Shown here: positions 1 through 8,510 of the stretch, in pieces | Position numbering within the stretch: the stretch's first letter is position 1 | Layout: every line of letters starts with the position of its first letter | Assembly (NCBI RefSeq): GCF_000768315.1 | Contig: NZ_AQQX01000008.1 | Coordinates: forward strand, 1-64,000 | Origin: Pseudooceanicola atlanticus | GTDB lineage: Bacteria > Pseudomonadota > Alphaproteobacteria > Rhodobacterales > Rhodobacteraceae | Reading direction: 5' to 3' | DNA length: 64,000 bases | The notes under the pieces: model-generated | What the model saw: the letters and a program-made list of their open reading frames with translations, nothing else | Told to the model about the DNA's origin: nothing | The model's database searches: none | Program-made: the position numbers and the translations under genes

Positions 1-63
1 GTTGGCGCAGACTCTACATTAAGGTGAGGGATTTCGCGGGGGGCAGGTCATTGGCCATGAGCT

Positions 64-300
64 TCATTCCCGCCCTGTCGAGTGGCAAGGTCTCACGCTC
101 GGTGCCACCATGTTGTCGGAAACGAACTCTTCAATCGCGTTCCGCGGCAGATAAAAGTTCGATCCGATGCGAAGGTGGCGCAGCTTTCCATCTTTCAGCA
201 GCTGTCTGATCCGTTTCTCCGGCCATCCGCTATGCGCCGCCAGCTCACGCGGTGTGAGGATGTCCAATGTGTCGTAAGTGCTTTCCATCTCCTGCCTCAT
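64..300 (-). CDS. Excisionase-like helix-turn-helix protein (MerR/Xis-type)
   Basis: This 78-residue protein contains a compact winged-helix DNA-binding domain: a TPRELAAHSGWPEKRIRQLL helix-turn-helix followed by a basic strand (LRHLRIGSNFYLPR) and a C-terminal helix. That is the layout of excisionase/MerR-like proteins that bend att DNA or control an adjacent integrase. An in-frame ATG at 288 is an alternative start, but the purine-rich stretch lies directly against it. It is divergent from the XRE gene at 361, so the two may share the 301-360 control region. Its place at the left end of the visible element fits a recombination module. The excisionase role is inferred from fold and context. 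Confidence 0.7.
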   Translation of the reverse strand: MRQEMESTYDTLDILTPRELAAHSGWPEKRIRQLLKDGKLRHLRIGSNFYLPRNAIEEFVSDNMVAPSVRPCHSTGRE

Positions 301-320
301 CTCGCTATGATGTGGAAATG

Positions 321-378
321 GTGCCCTTGCGGGGCACGATATTGGGATATTAGGTCACAAATGGGTACACCGCAAGGG
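321..378. promoter_or_regulatory. Inverted repeats between divergent xis-like and XRE genes
   Basis: A short hairpin (GTGCCC at 321-326 with GGGCAC at 332-337) overlaps a second, longer inverted repeat: CCCTTGCGG at 324-332 and its exact complement CCGCAAGGG at 370-378. The pair flanks the XRE start codon. This arrangement fits an autoregulatory operator of the XRE protein, which is an inference. Confidence 0.4.
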
Positions 379-780
379 GTAATCCCTCTGCTGCCAGAGC
401 GATTGAATGCTGTGCGAAAAGGCGCCGAGCTTTCGCAGGTCGATTTCGCGAAACGCCTCGGTCTGTCACCTCGCGGCTACAAGAACTATGAACTGGGTCT
501 CAGGGAGGTGCCGCTCTCTGTCGTGAGTACGGTCCACCAGGAGTTTGATGTCGACCTTCACTGGCTCGTATACGGTGAGGTGGGCAGCGTATCTTCCCTG
601 GCAGCCGAGGGGGCGATGTTAAGGGTCATGCGGAGCGTCCGCGCCTTCGAGAAAAAGCAAGGTGTCGCGCTTTCGGATGAAAAGGCTGATGTCGTGACGA
701 CTTATCTTTTTAGGCAGCTCCTGAGACGCCCTGATTTTTCTGATGATGAGATGTGGGAATACCTTGAAACAACGCTTTAG
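361..780 (+). CDS. XRE-family helix-turn-helix regulator
   Basis: This 139-residue protein has an N-terminal HTH_3 domain (about residues 8-65: LPERLNAVRKGAELSQVDFA, then the recognition helix SPRGYKNYELGLRE, then a helix ending HWLVYGE), as in phage and island repressors. The C-terminal half is helical and unassigned. The ATG at 361 is chosen because longer in-frame forms would overlap the excisionase-like gene on the other strand. The next gene starts nine bases after its stop, so the two are probably co-transcribed. Likely a regulator of element genes and of its own promoter; the target is not visible. Confidence 0.75.
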   Translation: MGTPQGVIPLLPERLNAVRKGAELSQVDFAKRLGLSPRGYKNYELGLREVPLSVVSTVHQEFDVDLHWLVYGEVGSVSSLAAEGAMLRVMRSVRAFEKKQGVALSDEKADVVTTYLFRQLLRRPDFSDDEMWEYLETTL

Positions 781-789
781 GAGGTCACG

Positions 790-1074
790 ATGAACGCTGA
801 TGAACTCTCAGAGCGCTTGGACTACAACGAGCGGGTCATTGGAACCAAGATCCTTCGGGCAATGCTGATATTCGCCGGCATTGATGCTGTCGCATACGTA
901 ATATTCTTACTGGCCCATATTCTTGGTTCTGATACCTCGTGGCGCGTCATTCCTGGTATTGTTGCCCTGGTGCTGACTTGCGTTGTTCTCGCATTGGGCG
1001 CGGTTGTCTTGTACCTTCGGCAGCACTTCCGCCGCAATCAGGTAGCTCTGCAGAACAAGAGCAAAAGACTCTAG
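790..1074 (+). CDS. Small two-TM membrane protein, unknown function
   Basis: The 94-residue product has a polar N-terminus, a hydrophobic helix at about residues 25-46, a second at about 53-76, and a basic tail (RQHFRRNQ...KSKRL). It predicts a two-pass inner-membrane protein. A GAGG Shine-Dalgarno lies just after the stop of the upstream XRE gene, which supports translation from the ATG at 790 and a two-gene operon. I do not recognise a family. It converges on the 3' end of the large defence gene, but membership in the defence system is speculation. Confidence 0.6.
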   Translation: MNADELSERLDYNERVIGTKILRAMLIFAGIDAVAYVIFLLAHILGSDTSWRVIPGIVALVLTCVVLALGAVVLYLRQHFRRNQVALQNKSKRL

Positions 1075-1179
1075 TGTTCGCCGCCTGATTGAAGATGTCC
1101 AATTGAGGCAGGGCGTTGAAAGCTGAGCCGCAGCTCAGCTTCCTTAAAGCCGACACAAGTCAGTATTGCAGCAAACTTC

Positions 1180-4100
1180 TCAAATTCTTTCACTGCGTCG
1201 CTCATAGATCTTCTTCGCAGCGAAGTAATCGCCCTGTTGCACCTTACTAAATGCAAATTTCTCAACCGCAACTCTCAATCTTACCACTAAATAAAGGTCA
1301 CTGCCTAAAGCATTCGAGATCTTCTCAAGATCGCCAGTAGAACAGCATGTAGCCACAGCAAAATTCGAACCAAGCCCTCGTAGACGTGCAGGAAACCACT
1401 CTTCCAACCAGAACTTCCAGTAAGCGATCGTTTCGCGACCGAACACGAAAGCTACTCGATCGGTGGAGGGTTCAGAAATGTGCGAAGAACCATCGATATT
1501 AAACTTCGGCTCAACATAGCCACGCATACAGAGCTCTGCTTGCCAGCGACCGACATCTCGAGGGATGACTCTTTCGACTAATCTATTACCACCCGCCTTG
1601 GTCATATGGTCAAAAATCTTGCCTAGCTGTCCCTGATGCTCTTCCTCCGTAACGATCATACATTCCCAATCCACGTCAACTCCGCGCTCATCAGACCGAA
1701 GTGGCCCACTAGCAAACAGCGGGACTTCACTGGGAAACCTCCAATTGTCTAAGAAACGCTGTAGCGCCGCGTCACTTATGTCTGCACCGGATAAATTTAA
1801 GTCCCCAAATTTCGGCCAAAAGTCAGGGCGCCGACTGGAGGAGATATCCGAAAATGGCTGACCAAACGGTAGGGCGGGAACGAGATATTCAGCTAAGCCT
1901 GCATCGTCCAAAATTCCCTTAGAAACGCAGTATCCGATAGTGCGCAGATACGCCGAGACAATCGCACTTTCACAGTTCCAAGAAAGAGAACAGCTCACAT
2001 TTTCTAGGCTATTATACTTTTCACTTATGAAGTCGCTGTGATTGAAAAAATAAAAAGGCTTACGCTTGGTCAGCTCTTCCCATTCAGCGGCCATCCGGAG
2101 GTCAAGCCTAAGGCTGCAGACGTAAGATAACTTTTGTATTAGCACATTCCAAATACTAGGGATGCCATTTTTAGATCGCTCCATCCTCTCCGATAGCCTA
2201 AGATTGCCCTTCGAAAAATCTGAGTACTTTAGATTTTCGAACTGAGTGCTGAACCCTAGATTTCCAAGAATGTACTCAGACAACACAGATGGGTATCTTA
2301 TGGCAGAACGTATTTCAGACTCGGAAAAGGTTCCCGTGCCACTCAACTTCAATACCGATAAAAGATCACAAATATCCGCTTCATAACAAAGCGTGCCCAA
2401 CTTCTCCAAATACAAGATGCGGAAATTTTCTTCGGTGAGCAGTAGGTTAGAAATTTCTTTCGCAGCTTTCAGCCTCGCCACCTTGTCTGGAATAAAGTAG
2501 TAGGCAAGCAACATTCGGCCTGAGACGTTGGCTACTTCCTCGGCCTTTAATGGCAAGTACTCTGGAGGTAAATTTAGGTGCCGAATGCCTGATTCGAATC
2601 CGATAAGCATAGCCTCAGTTACGGCAACAGCTTCATCAAACTGCTCTGACTCAATTAAAAATGCAACCAGATTATCAGTTGGTGCCAGATGCCAGGTATT
2701 TAATCTAGTGGTTTTTCCCTCGTGATTTAACGTCTTTTGGAGCAGGTCCTGCCAGTTCTTCTTATATATCCGTGCATATTTCTTAAGCTTAACGGTAGAC
2801 TCTCGGCCACCATACGCAGACCAAAGTTGATTAGTGTTAATATCTCTTATAGCCCACTTGTAAGCGGTTTTCTTACCTTGGAGTCTTCGGCTAAGTTCAA
2901 AGACTTCTCCGAGGTTTCGTTCAAGTCCCCACCCTCTGTCTTTGAATTTTCCTGAAATTTCCTCTATCGCCGAAATGACTTTCAGTCCCTCTCCGGCGTC
3001 ACTCCAGTATTTTATCCAATCAGATATAATTTCTTCGTATGAGAAGTTATTTTCAGATTTCAACGAGGCTTCAAACTCCCCAACTCTCTCAGGTGGGAAA
3101 TCTGAAAAAACTAGTTTGGTCTCTTGAGGGGATGAGTTAGTTTCCGAAGGTGGCCGGTCGTTGCCTGAATACAGCCCACCCAGAAACTCGATTTGCTCGT
3201 CGTGAATACGTTTAAGTTTTTCGCTTCCTGTTGCTCGCTCCTCAAGTGCAATCAGCGACTTTCTTGAAACCAGACATCTAAGCAGGGCCATGTCCGTATG
3301 CGATGACGCATCGGTAAACTTAACAAAGGAGGAAAGAATGCAATCGACCGCTCTCCAATTTTGAACTTCTAGATGGTAATCAAGCTCGGCTGATAGCCGA
3401 TCAAATGAACACTGACCTGTTAGGTCGAAATACCAATTCGGAAGATGTCGAATTTCTCTCTCAGTAAAATCAAAGACTCCGCATGTTGGCGATGACAATC
3501 GGCGAAGCCAGCCGGGTACGTCTCCAATGTTCGAATTAGCACAATATTCAATCGCCTGATATAGATCGTGAAATGATATGTCCTTGCGCCAGCCGTGACC
3601 AAGCATGTGAAGGCTAGTCAGTTCAAGCAGTGCGTTGGCTTGACAATCACCTTGGAAACGGCGCGCCAAATCGCAAAGCTCCAAAGCATCATTGGCAAGC
3701 GTGCCAATGTTATCTGTTCGCCCCCTCAGTTCAACGTACAGTAGTCTAAAATGATACTCTCCGACATGTTTCGGAATGAACTCCTGGCAAGATTTTGAAA
3801 GGACAAAATCAAGCCAGACGTTAGAAGAAAAGCTAGGAATTCTTATTAGTTCATCGATTACTTTTTCCGACATCTCCTCGGCCATCTTGGATCTGTACGT
3901 CAAAAAGCACAAATCGACAGATATTTCATTGATGGCTCGCGACACACTCGTCAGATGAGATGAAACACTGTGGTCGGCTTCGTGCCACGAGGGGATGTCA
4001 ACTGCATCCCAAAACTGGAACAACGAAACCGTCGAGAAACGCCCGCTATCGTTGATTTCCTGGGCTACAATCTGGGCTAGACACGTCAGAGCTGTTTTAA

Positions 4101-6882
4101 CGGCGGCCTTGAACTTCTGTTCGTCGGTTCGCGGAATATCAACAAGATCAATAGGATCAGAAATTTTCCTAAGAGCTTGTGAAAATTCATACAAGAAGTG
4201 TTCGCGATAGCCAAGTTCGCATATTTCGTCTTCGAGTGCGGGTTCGCTTAGTGAGGCGATGTCTGAGCCGAGTAAAGCGTTTAAAGCTCGTGTTGTGTAG
4301 GATATTGTAAGATGTGGTAAATCAGTACGGCCTTCAACATCTATCTCAGCGACTAAGCAGGCCCAAGAAACAAGTTCCTTTGTCTTTTCCGAAAATTTAG
4401 CTAAGAAATCGTATGTAGCTACCTCAGCCACAGATTCTGCGTTTCCGTTCTCTATCAGCTTTGATAGATAACGAATTACGAGTTTCTCCTTTTTTCTGAC
4501 TCTGCCGAAGAAATTCGACAGTAGATCATAATGTGGAGTGGACATCTGTGAAAGAACATCTACGGCTATGTAAACTAGGTCACTTACCCTGTTGGGCCGA
4601 TGATCGCCTTGAAACTTTACTGCAAGTTCCAGACGGCGCATCACCTCGTAGAAACATCTTTTGCAGATATCGTCATCAAAGGTTCTCGAAACCGCAGGTA
4701 GGATCTTGATCTCTTCATCAGAAAGAAACCTCAAGTTATCTAGTTTCAGGAGCTTTGGATATTCATCCTTTTGAAGAATCAAGGCGCACTTGTGAAATAG
4801 AGCTTGATCTTGGATTTGCTGTTCAGGCCCATTTAAGACCCTTACTCGAATCCCTCTGAGGCGAACCAGTTCGCTATAAAGACTTTTTTCTAATGCGTAT
4901 CTCTCGCTCTCTGAGATGATGTGATCGATGTGATCGAGGGAATAACCACTTGAGACTGAGTGTAGCGCCCAGTCCTTCGTCACCCCTTCAAAAAGCACTT
5001 CTGGATTTCCTAATTTTGCTTCAATCAGCCACTTCCAGCCCCATTGCCAGTAGTCTGGAGCGCCATTGTCCAACCAGCTTTTGACCCGCTCCATCAGGAC
5101 GTGTAGCATGTCTTTAAACTCGTCCGTTCCATGAAGAAAGACGGTCAAGCTTCCATGAAAAGGATGAATCCCACTTTGCCGTTGCTCAATTAGATGTTGA
5201 ACCTCACCGAAGGCGTTTTGAAAGCTAATAGCTTCAGTATAGCATTTTGACAGGTTCCCTTTATCTGGCCATGGGAATTGTACGCACGCGATTAACAGTA
5301 AAATATCTTTCGAACCTCTGCTCAGGCCGGTCCAGAGATGCTGATAGTATTGCCTAATGTCCCCATTGGGACATGGCAGAATGTCATCCATCCTGTAGGC
5401 TGACAGATGTCTATCTTTTGCCAGTAGATCCCTAACAGAATAGATTAGGTGCAAAGGGTAGCCTCTAGTCTTAGAAACTAGAGCCTCGGTAATTTCATTC
5501 AATTCACGGTCAACGTGATTGTCTCCTCCGTTAAGTAGGAATGATTTCGCATCATGCAGGCCAGATAACCAAGACCTGGTCGAAGCAAAATCCATGGGGG
5601 GCAGATCAATCCAAAGTTTTTTGGGAGCCGTGCTTGTCAAACTGTTAGGAAGAAAGCTTTCATCAATTGGTTGAGTTCCGAAAAACAGGCAAACTTCCTC
5701 TTTCAACGGCACGAGCCTATTGAGGAGATGGGTTAGTTGGGAGATGTCGGGTCGGTCTCGATGCACATGATCAAGTCCGTCAACAATCACTACGAGGTTC
5801 TTCCCTTTTTCTTTCAGACTCTTAGAAACTGCACGGACACATTCATTGAATTTCATTTCCTCGATTTGTGACATACTCACATACTCAGGAAACGCCTCTT
5901 GAAGCTGGAACATCATCGATTTTATCGCATGTTCGGAGCGAATACGATCTATGACGCTACTTGAACCTAGCCAATAATGGTGTCGTATTACAGTCACCCC
6001 ACCACCAATGAGCTTCTCGCTCAAATACGATAGATAAGTGCTTTTCCCAATGCCTGGCTGCCCCACGATAACATAACAACCCGGAGCGGACGATTTTGAC
6101 ACTAGATCGGTGTGAAATGATTGCGAGGGTGGTAAGTAATGATCGGGAATAACAAAGTCTTGGGAGAGCTTTTGAACCAAGTTCGCTCTCAAGATTTCTT
6201 CAATATCGATCAGGTTCCATGTTCCATCTGGAGAAGGGAAGTTTCGACGTGTAGCTGACTGGCGGATGACTCTCTGAAGACGGTAGAAACCTTCCTCATT
6301 CGTATGATCTGGCACCAATCGGTCGTGCAACTTACTTTCAAAGTCCTCAATAAGCTGCTCACTGTGCGCAAAATTGAAGTTCAAGCAAAAGTTCTTGGCT
6401 TTCTGGGCGCTACCTAGCTGAAGTTCAAACTTTTCCCTCACAGGTTGTGGCAATTTGTTGTAGTCCAACCTCCTGCCTGTAAGCGCGTTCTTGAACTCTA
6501 GGTTAGGGATGCGATTGGTTCTCAGAGATGCGACTGCGAGCTGTCCAGATGCAGTAAACTTTTCAACATCATGAGACCACTTCTGAAGCAAAGAGGTCCC
6601 TTTTCCCTCTTGCTTAAGTAACCAGTCGAAGCCCAAAGCCAATTTATCACGAGACGGATCAATGGTGAATTTAACCTGTGTAAGCTCGAACGAGCCATCA
6701 GGTCTTTTACAAATGACGTCATCGAGGCCCTTTAAATTTTCTTGTTCAATATCTCCCTCGATTCGAACCCATTCGTACTTTTGGGGGTCATTGTACCAGT
6801 CGATAATAAAGCCTATGCAGACCAAATCTTGGTACTCATATCCGGTACGTGTAAGTTGGGTTGGTTTAATGTTGCTCGCCAT
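1180..6882 (-). CDS. Avs/AVAST-like antiviral STAND NTPase with N-terminal Cap4 (DUF4297) nuclease
   Basis: This 1,900-residue protein has three parts. Residues 1-210 resemble a Cap4/DUF4297 dsDNA nuclease of the PD-(D/E)xK type: GYEYQ at 14-18, LDDV at 53-56, and E66 followed by the QVK motif at 69-71. Residues 265-440 form a P-loop STAND/NACHT-like ATPase: Walker A GQPGIGKS at 274-281, Walker B hhhhDGLDHV at about 364-373, and a sensor-like FFGTQP at 400-405. The remaining 1,400 residues look alpha-helical without a motif I can name, as expected for the sensor of a STAND protein. Size and order match Avs proteins with a Cap4 effector, which recognise phage proteins and then cut DNA. It is a single-gene unit, AT-richer than its surroundings and inside a mobile element, so horizontally acquired. 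The Avs subtype and the trigger are not determinable here. Confidence 0.82.
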   Translation of the reverse strand: MASNIKPTQLTRTGYEYQDLVCIGFIIDWYNDPQKYEWVRIEGDIEQENLKGLDDVICKRPDGSFELTQVKFTIDPSRDKLALGFDWLLKQEGKGTSLLQKWSHDVEKFTASGQLAVASLRTNRIPNLEFKNALTGRRLDYNKLPQPVREKFELQLGSAQKAKNFCLNFNFAHSEQLIEDFESKLHDRLVPDHTNEEGFYRLQRVIRQSATRRNFPSPDGTWNLIDIEEILRANLVQKLSQDFVIPDHYLPPSQSFHTDLVSKSSAPGCYVIVGQPGIGKSTYLSYLSEKLIGGGVTVIRHHYWLGSSSVIDRIRSEHAIKSMMFQLQEAFPEYVSMSQIEEMKFNECVRAVSKSLKEKGKNLVVIVDGLDHVHRDRPDISQLTHLLNRLVPLKEEVCLFFGTQPIDESFLPNSLTSTAPKKLWIDLPPMDFASTRSWLSGLHDAKSFLLNGGDNHVDRELNEITEALVSKTRGYPLHLIYSVRDLLAKDRHLSAYRMDDILPCPNGDIRQYYQHLWTGLSRGSKDILLLIACVQFPWPDKGNLSKCYTEAISFQNAFGEVQHLIEQRQSGIHPFHGSLTVFLHGTDEFKDMLHVLMERVKSWLDNGAPDYWQWGWKWLIEAKLGNPEVLFEGVTKDWALHSVSSGYSLDHIDHIISESERYALEKSLYSELVRLRGIRVRVLNGPEQQIQDQALFHKCALILQKDEYPKLLKLDNLRFLSDEEIKILPAVSRTFDDDICKRCFYEVMRRLELAVKFQGDHRPNRVSDLVYIAVDVLSQMSTPHYDLLSNFFGRVRKKEKLVIRYLSKLIENGNAESVAEVATYDFLAKFSEKTKELVSWACLVAEIDVEGRTDLPHLTISYTTRALNALLGSDIASLSEPALEDEICELGYREHFLYEFSQALRKISDPIDLVDIPRTDEQKFKAAVKTALTCLAQIVAQEINDSGRFSTVSLFQFWDAVDIPSWHEADHSVSSHLTSVSRAINEISVDLCFLTYRSKMAEEMSEKVIDELIRIPSFSSNVWLDFVLSKSCQEFIPKHVGEYHFRLLYVELRGRTDNIGTLANDALELCDLARRFQGDCQANALLELTSLHMLGHGWRKDISFHDLYQAIEYCANSNIGDVPGWLRRLSSPTCGVFDFTEREIRHLPNWYFDLTGQCSFDRLSAELDYHLEVQNWRAVDCILSSFVKFTDASSHTDMALLRCLVSRKSLIALEERATGSEKLKRIHDEQIEFLGGLYSGNDRPPSETNSSPQETKLVFSDFPPERVGEFEASLKSENNFSYEEIISDWIKYWSDAGEGLKVISAIEEISGKFKDRGWGLERNLGEVFELSRRLQGKKTAYKWAIRDINTNQLWSAYGGRESTVKLKKYARIYKKNWQDLLQKTLNHEGKTTRLNTWHLAPTDNLVAFLIESEQFDEAVAVTEAMLIGFESGIRHLNLPPEYLPLKAEEVANVSGRMLLAYYFIPDKVARLKAAKEISNLLLTEENFRILYLEKLGTLCYEADICDLLSVLKLSGTGTFSESEIRSAIRYPSVLSEYILGNLGFSTQFENLKYSDFSKGNLRLSERMERSKNGIPSIWNVLIQKLSYVCSLRLDLRMAAEWEELTKRKPFYFFNHSDFISEKYNSLENVSCSLSWNCESAIVSAYLRTIGYCVSKGILDDAGLAEYLVPALPFGQPFSDISSSRRPDFWPKFGDLNLSGADISDAALQRFLDNWRFPSEVPLFASGPLRSDERGVDVDWECMIVTEEEHQGQLGKIFDHMTKAGGNRLVERVIPRDVGRWQAELCMRGYVEPKFNIDGSSHISEPSTDRVAFVFGRETIAYWKFWLEEWFPARLRGLGSNFAVATCCSTGDLEKISNALGSDLYLVVRLRVAVEKFAFSKVQQGDYFAAKKIYERRSERI

Positions 6883-6968
6883 TGAAGTCTTGTCTTTCAG
6901 TTGAAGGCCGAAACTCAGAAACTATCTTTTTTGCGGGTACCCTTCTTGCGGGGACTTGGTTGTAGAAT

Positions 6969-7611
6969 TTATGCGGCCATTCTCAGTTTTAAAACGGGGC
7001 TCGCGCCGCCGTTTACTGTGGTGGGCGTTCTGTGTGGTAGGCCTAGAGCCACTCGGTGGCAATCTGCTGCACGTCGTCGATGCTATCGAAGATATGAAAG
7101 TCCGGCCATTCGTTTCTGGCCGTTAGATTGTGGCTTGCGGCATCGGCCTTCAGCTGTAGCTTTCCGGACTGGATATAGGTCAGGGTCATCCTTGTGCTCT
7201 GCCCATTCCATAAATTTGCCGCTGAAGTCTTCCGAGCAGCAACTGGGCCGCACCATCTTTGGCGCGCCGTCCGATGATATGGTTCAGCGCTCTGACGCCG
7301 CTCTCCGCGAGCAGCGAGAAGTCTATCTGAATGCCCGAGCCTTTGCGGTTGAAGTTGTCCAGAACTTTCAGCAAGCGGAACTGGCGACCGTCACCAATCC
7401 GATCAGCCATGGAGTCCATCGACCAGTCCTCGCTTACACCTTCCGGCAACTCCAAGGCACTGAGCTTGTCTCGCTTTAGCCGTATGGGCAGCTTGCTCCG
7501 CAGGTTCAGTTCCGTCTCGCGGTAGATGAACGAGTAGCGTTCGGCATGTGATGCGAGGGTCGCCAAAGGGCGATCAATCTCTAGCAGGTGATCGAATTTC
7601 TGACTGGTCAT
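6969..7611 (-). pseudogene. Decayed IS3-family OrfB transposase
   Basis: Read on the minus strand, three frame segments together resemble an IS3-family OrfB. One is ERYSFIYRETELNLRSK with the DDE-core stretch WSMDSMADRIGDGRQFRLLK. After a frame change comes FSGKFMEWAE, then ITYIQPGKPQ-like LTYIQSGKLQ. After another change a C-terminus ends KLRMAA followed by TAA at 6969. The usual block between RYGF and the IYRELELNLR motif is missing, and the VDNGPE region with the second catalytic Asp is ruined. It is therefore a multiply frameshifted, internally deleted remnant. It lies directly upstream of the defence gene, which suggests earlier transposition near the cargo. Confidence 0.75.
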
Positions 7612-7883
7612 CGGAAAAGTTCTTCGTCCCTTCGCCTATCCCGAGAGTTTATCACTTTTCCTGCGATTGCAAGCTGTTGGGAATTCTGTTTCGCAATCCG
7701 CTCAGCCCAATACCCGCTACTAGCATCATGCCCATTTGGCCATCCGAAGAAAGAGGTTGCCGCCCTTGGCGGCAGCCGCCTTTCCGTCCCCTGCCTTGTG
7801 GGGGCGATGTCCTCCAAGGCGGCGGGGACCAGGCCCGACCCGCTCGCATCACGACGGGCCGTAGGGACGGGTCTGGTGCCCGC
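7612..7883. other. Stretch without a recognisable gene
   Basis: No open frame here has a credible start, Shine-Dalgarno and protein-like composition. It lies between the IS3 remnant and the HigA stop and is probably the remains of a mobile-element end. Confidence 0.5.
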
Positions 7884-8171
7884 TCAGGCCACCAAAGGTT
7901 CGATTTCGGACACGTCAATTTGCTGGATGGCGGCGTGCATGTCGAAATTGGTCTGCATGTTCATCCAGTATTCTGGGGTCGTGTTAAATACGCGGGCAAG
8001 GCGCAGCGCCGTGTCCGGCGTCATGCTCGTCGCACCCTTAACCAGCCGTTCGATACGGGTCCGCGGAACGCCGAGGCGACGGGCCAGTCCGATCGCGCCG
8101 ATATCAAGCGGATCAAGATACAGCTCTTTCAGGACTTCGCCGGGGTGCATCGGATCGTGAAGCAAACTCAT
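7884..8171 (-). CDS. higA: HigA-family antitoxin
   Basis: The 95-residue protein starts at the ATG at 8171 (MSLLHDPMHPGEVLKELYLD), the typical HigA opening with the HPGEVL motif. It continues with an XRE-type helix-turn-helix (GLARRLGVPRTRIERLVKG) and the conserved end of the family, LARVFNTTPEYWMNMQ. HigA binds and neutralises the RelE-like toxin HigB and represses the pair. It follows higB by 11 bases in the toxin-first order usual for HigBA. A longer in-frame start at 8249 would overlap the toxin and is rejected. The pair probably stabilises the mobile element. Confidence 0.92.
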   Translation of the reverse strand: MSLLHDPMHPGEVLKELYLDPLDIGAIGLARRLGVPRTRIERLVKGATSMTPDTALRLARVFNTTPEYWMNMQTNFDMHAAIQQIDVSEIEPLVA

Positions 8172-8182
8172 GACGTCTCCTT

Positions 8183-8464
8183 TCAGTGGTAATCGACGAT
8201 CTCCACTTCGGCTGGTCCTTTCGGGGTCCAGACGAAGCAGATGCGCCATTGGCCGTTGATCCGCACCGAGTGCTGCCCGGCACGATCTCCCTTCAGTTCC
8301 TCGAGGTTGTTGCCAGGAGGGAAGCGTAGGTCTTCCATCGCAACAGCCGCGTCCAGCGCCGTGAGCATTGCCCTCGTGCGCTTCACGAGATCGGCGGGAA
8401 ACCCTTTACCGTACTTTCCTTGCAAGGCGTTCGTGGCAAGTTTGCCCTTGGCGCTTTGGATCAT
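8183..8464 (-). CDS. higB: HigB-family toxin (RelE/ParE fold ribonuclease)
   Basis: The 93-residue product has the HigB plasmid-killer layout: a basic N-terminal helix, two helices with LVKRTRAMLTALDAA, the LRFPPGNNLEELKGDRAGQ segment, and the closing strands SVRINGQWRICFVW and VEIVDYH. Members of this family cut mRNA on the ribosome when free of HigA. It is the first gene of the pair, and its start lies inside a cluster of inverted repeats, which fits autorepression by HigA. It is full length for the family. Confidence 0.92.
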   Translation of the reverse strand: MIQSAKGKLATNALQGKYGKGFPADLVKRTRAMLTALDAAVAMEDLRFPPGNNLEELKGDRAGQHSVRINGQWRICFVWTPKGPAEVEIVDYH

Positions 8465-8472
8465 GACAGGTA

Positions 8473-8510
8473 TGTATCACGACGTGATGCATGTGTCAAG
8501 GTGTGATACA
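8473..8510. promoter_or_regulatory. Probable HigA operator upstream of higBA
   Basis: Two nested inverted repeats lie immediately upstream of the higB start codon: ATCACG-A-CGTGAT at 8476-8488, and TGTATCAC at 8473-8480 with its exact complement GTGATACA at 8503-8510. Such palindromes over the toxin promoter are typical autoregulatory sites for HigA. The protein-site match is inferred. Confidence 0.6.

Noticed and set aside
6901-7479. Plus-strand frame over the IS3 remnant
   Set aside because: Antisense to segments that match IS3 OrfB in three frames; composition not protein-like.
7548-8192. Overlapping plus-strand frames opposite higA and the gene-free stretch
   Set aside because: Arg/Pro-rich shadows with no start signal; higA on the other strand is clear.
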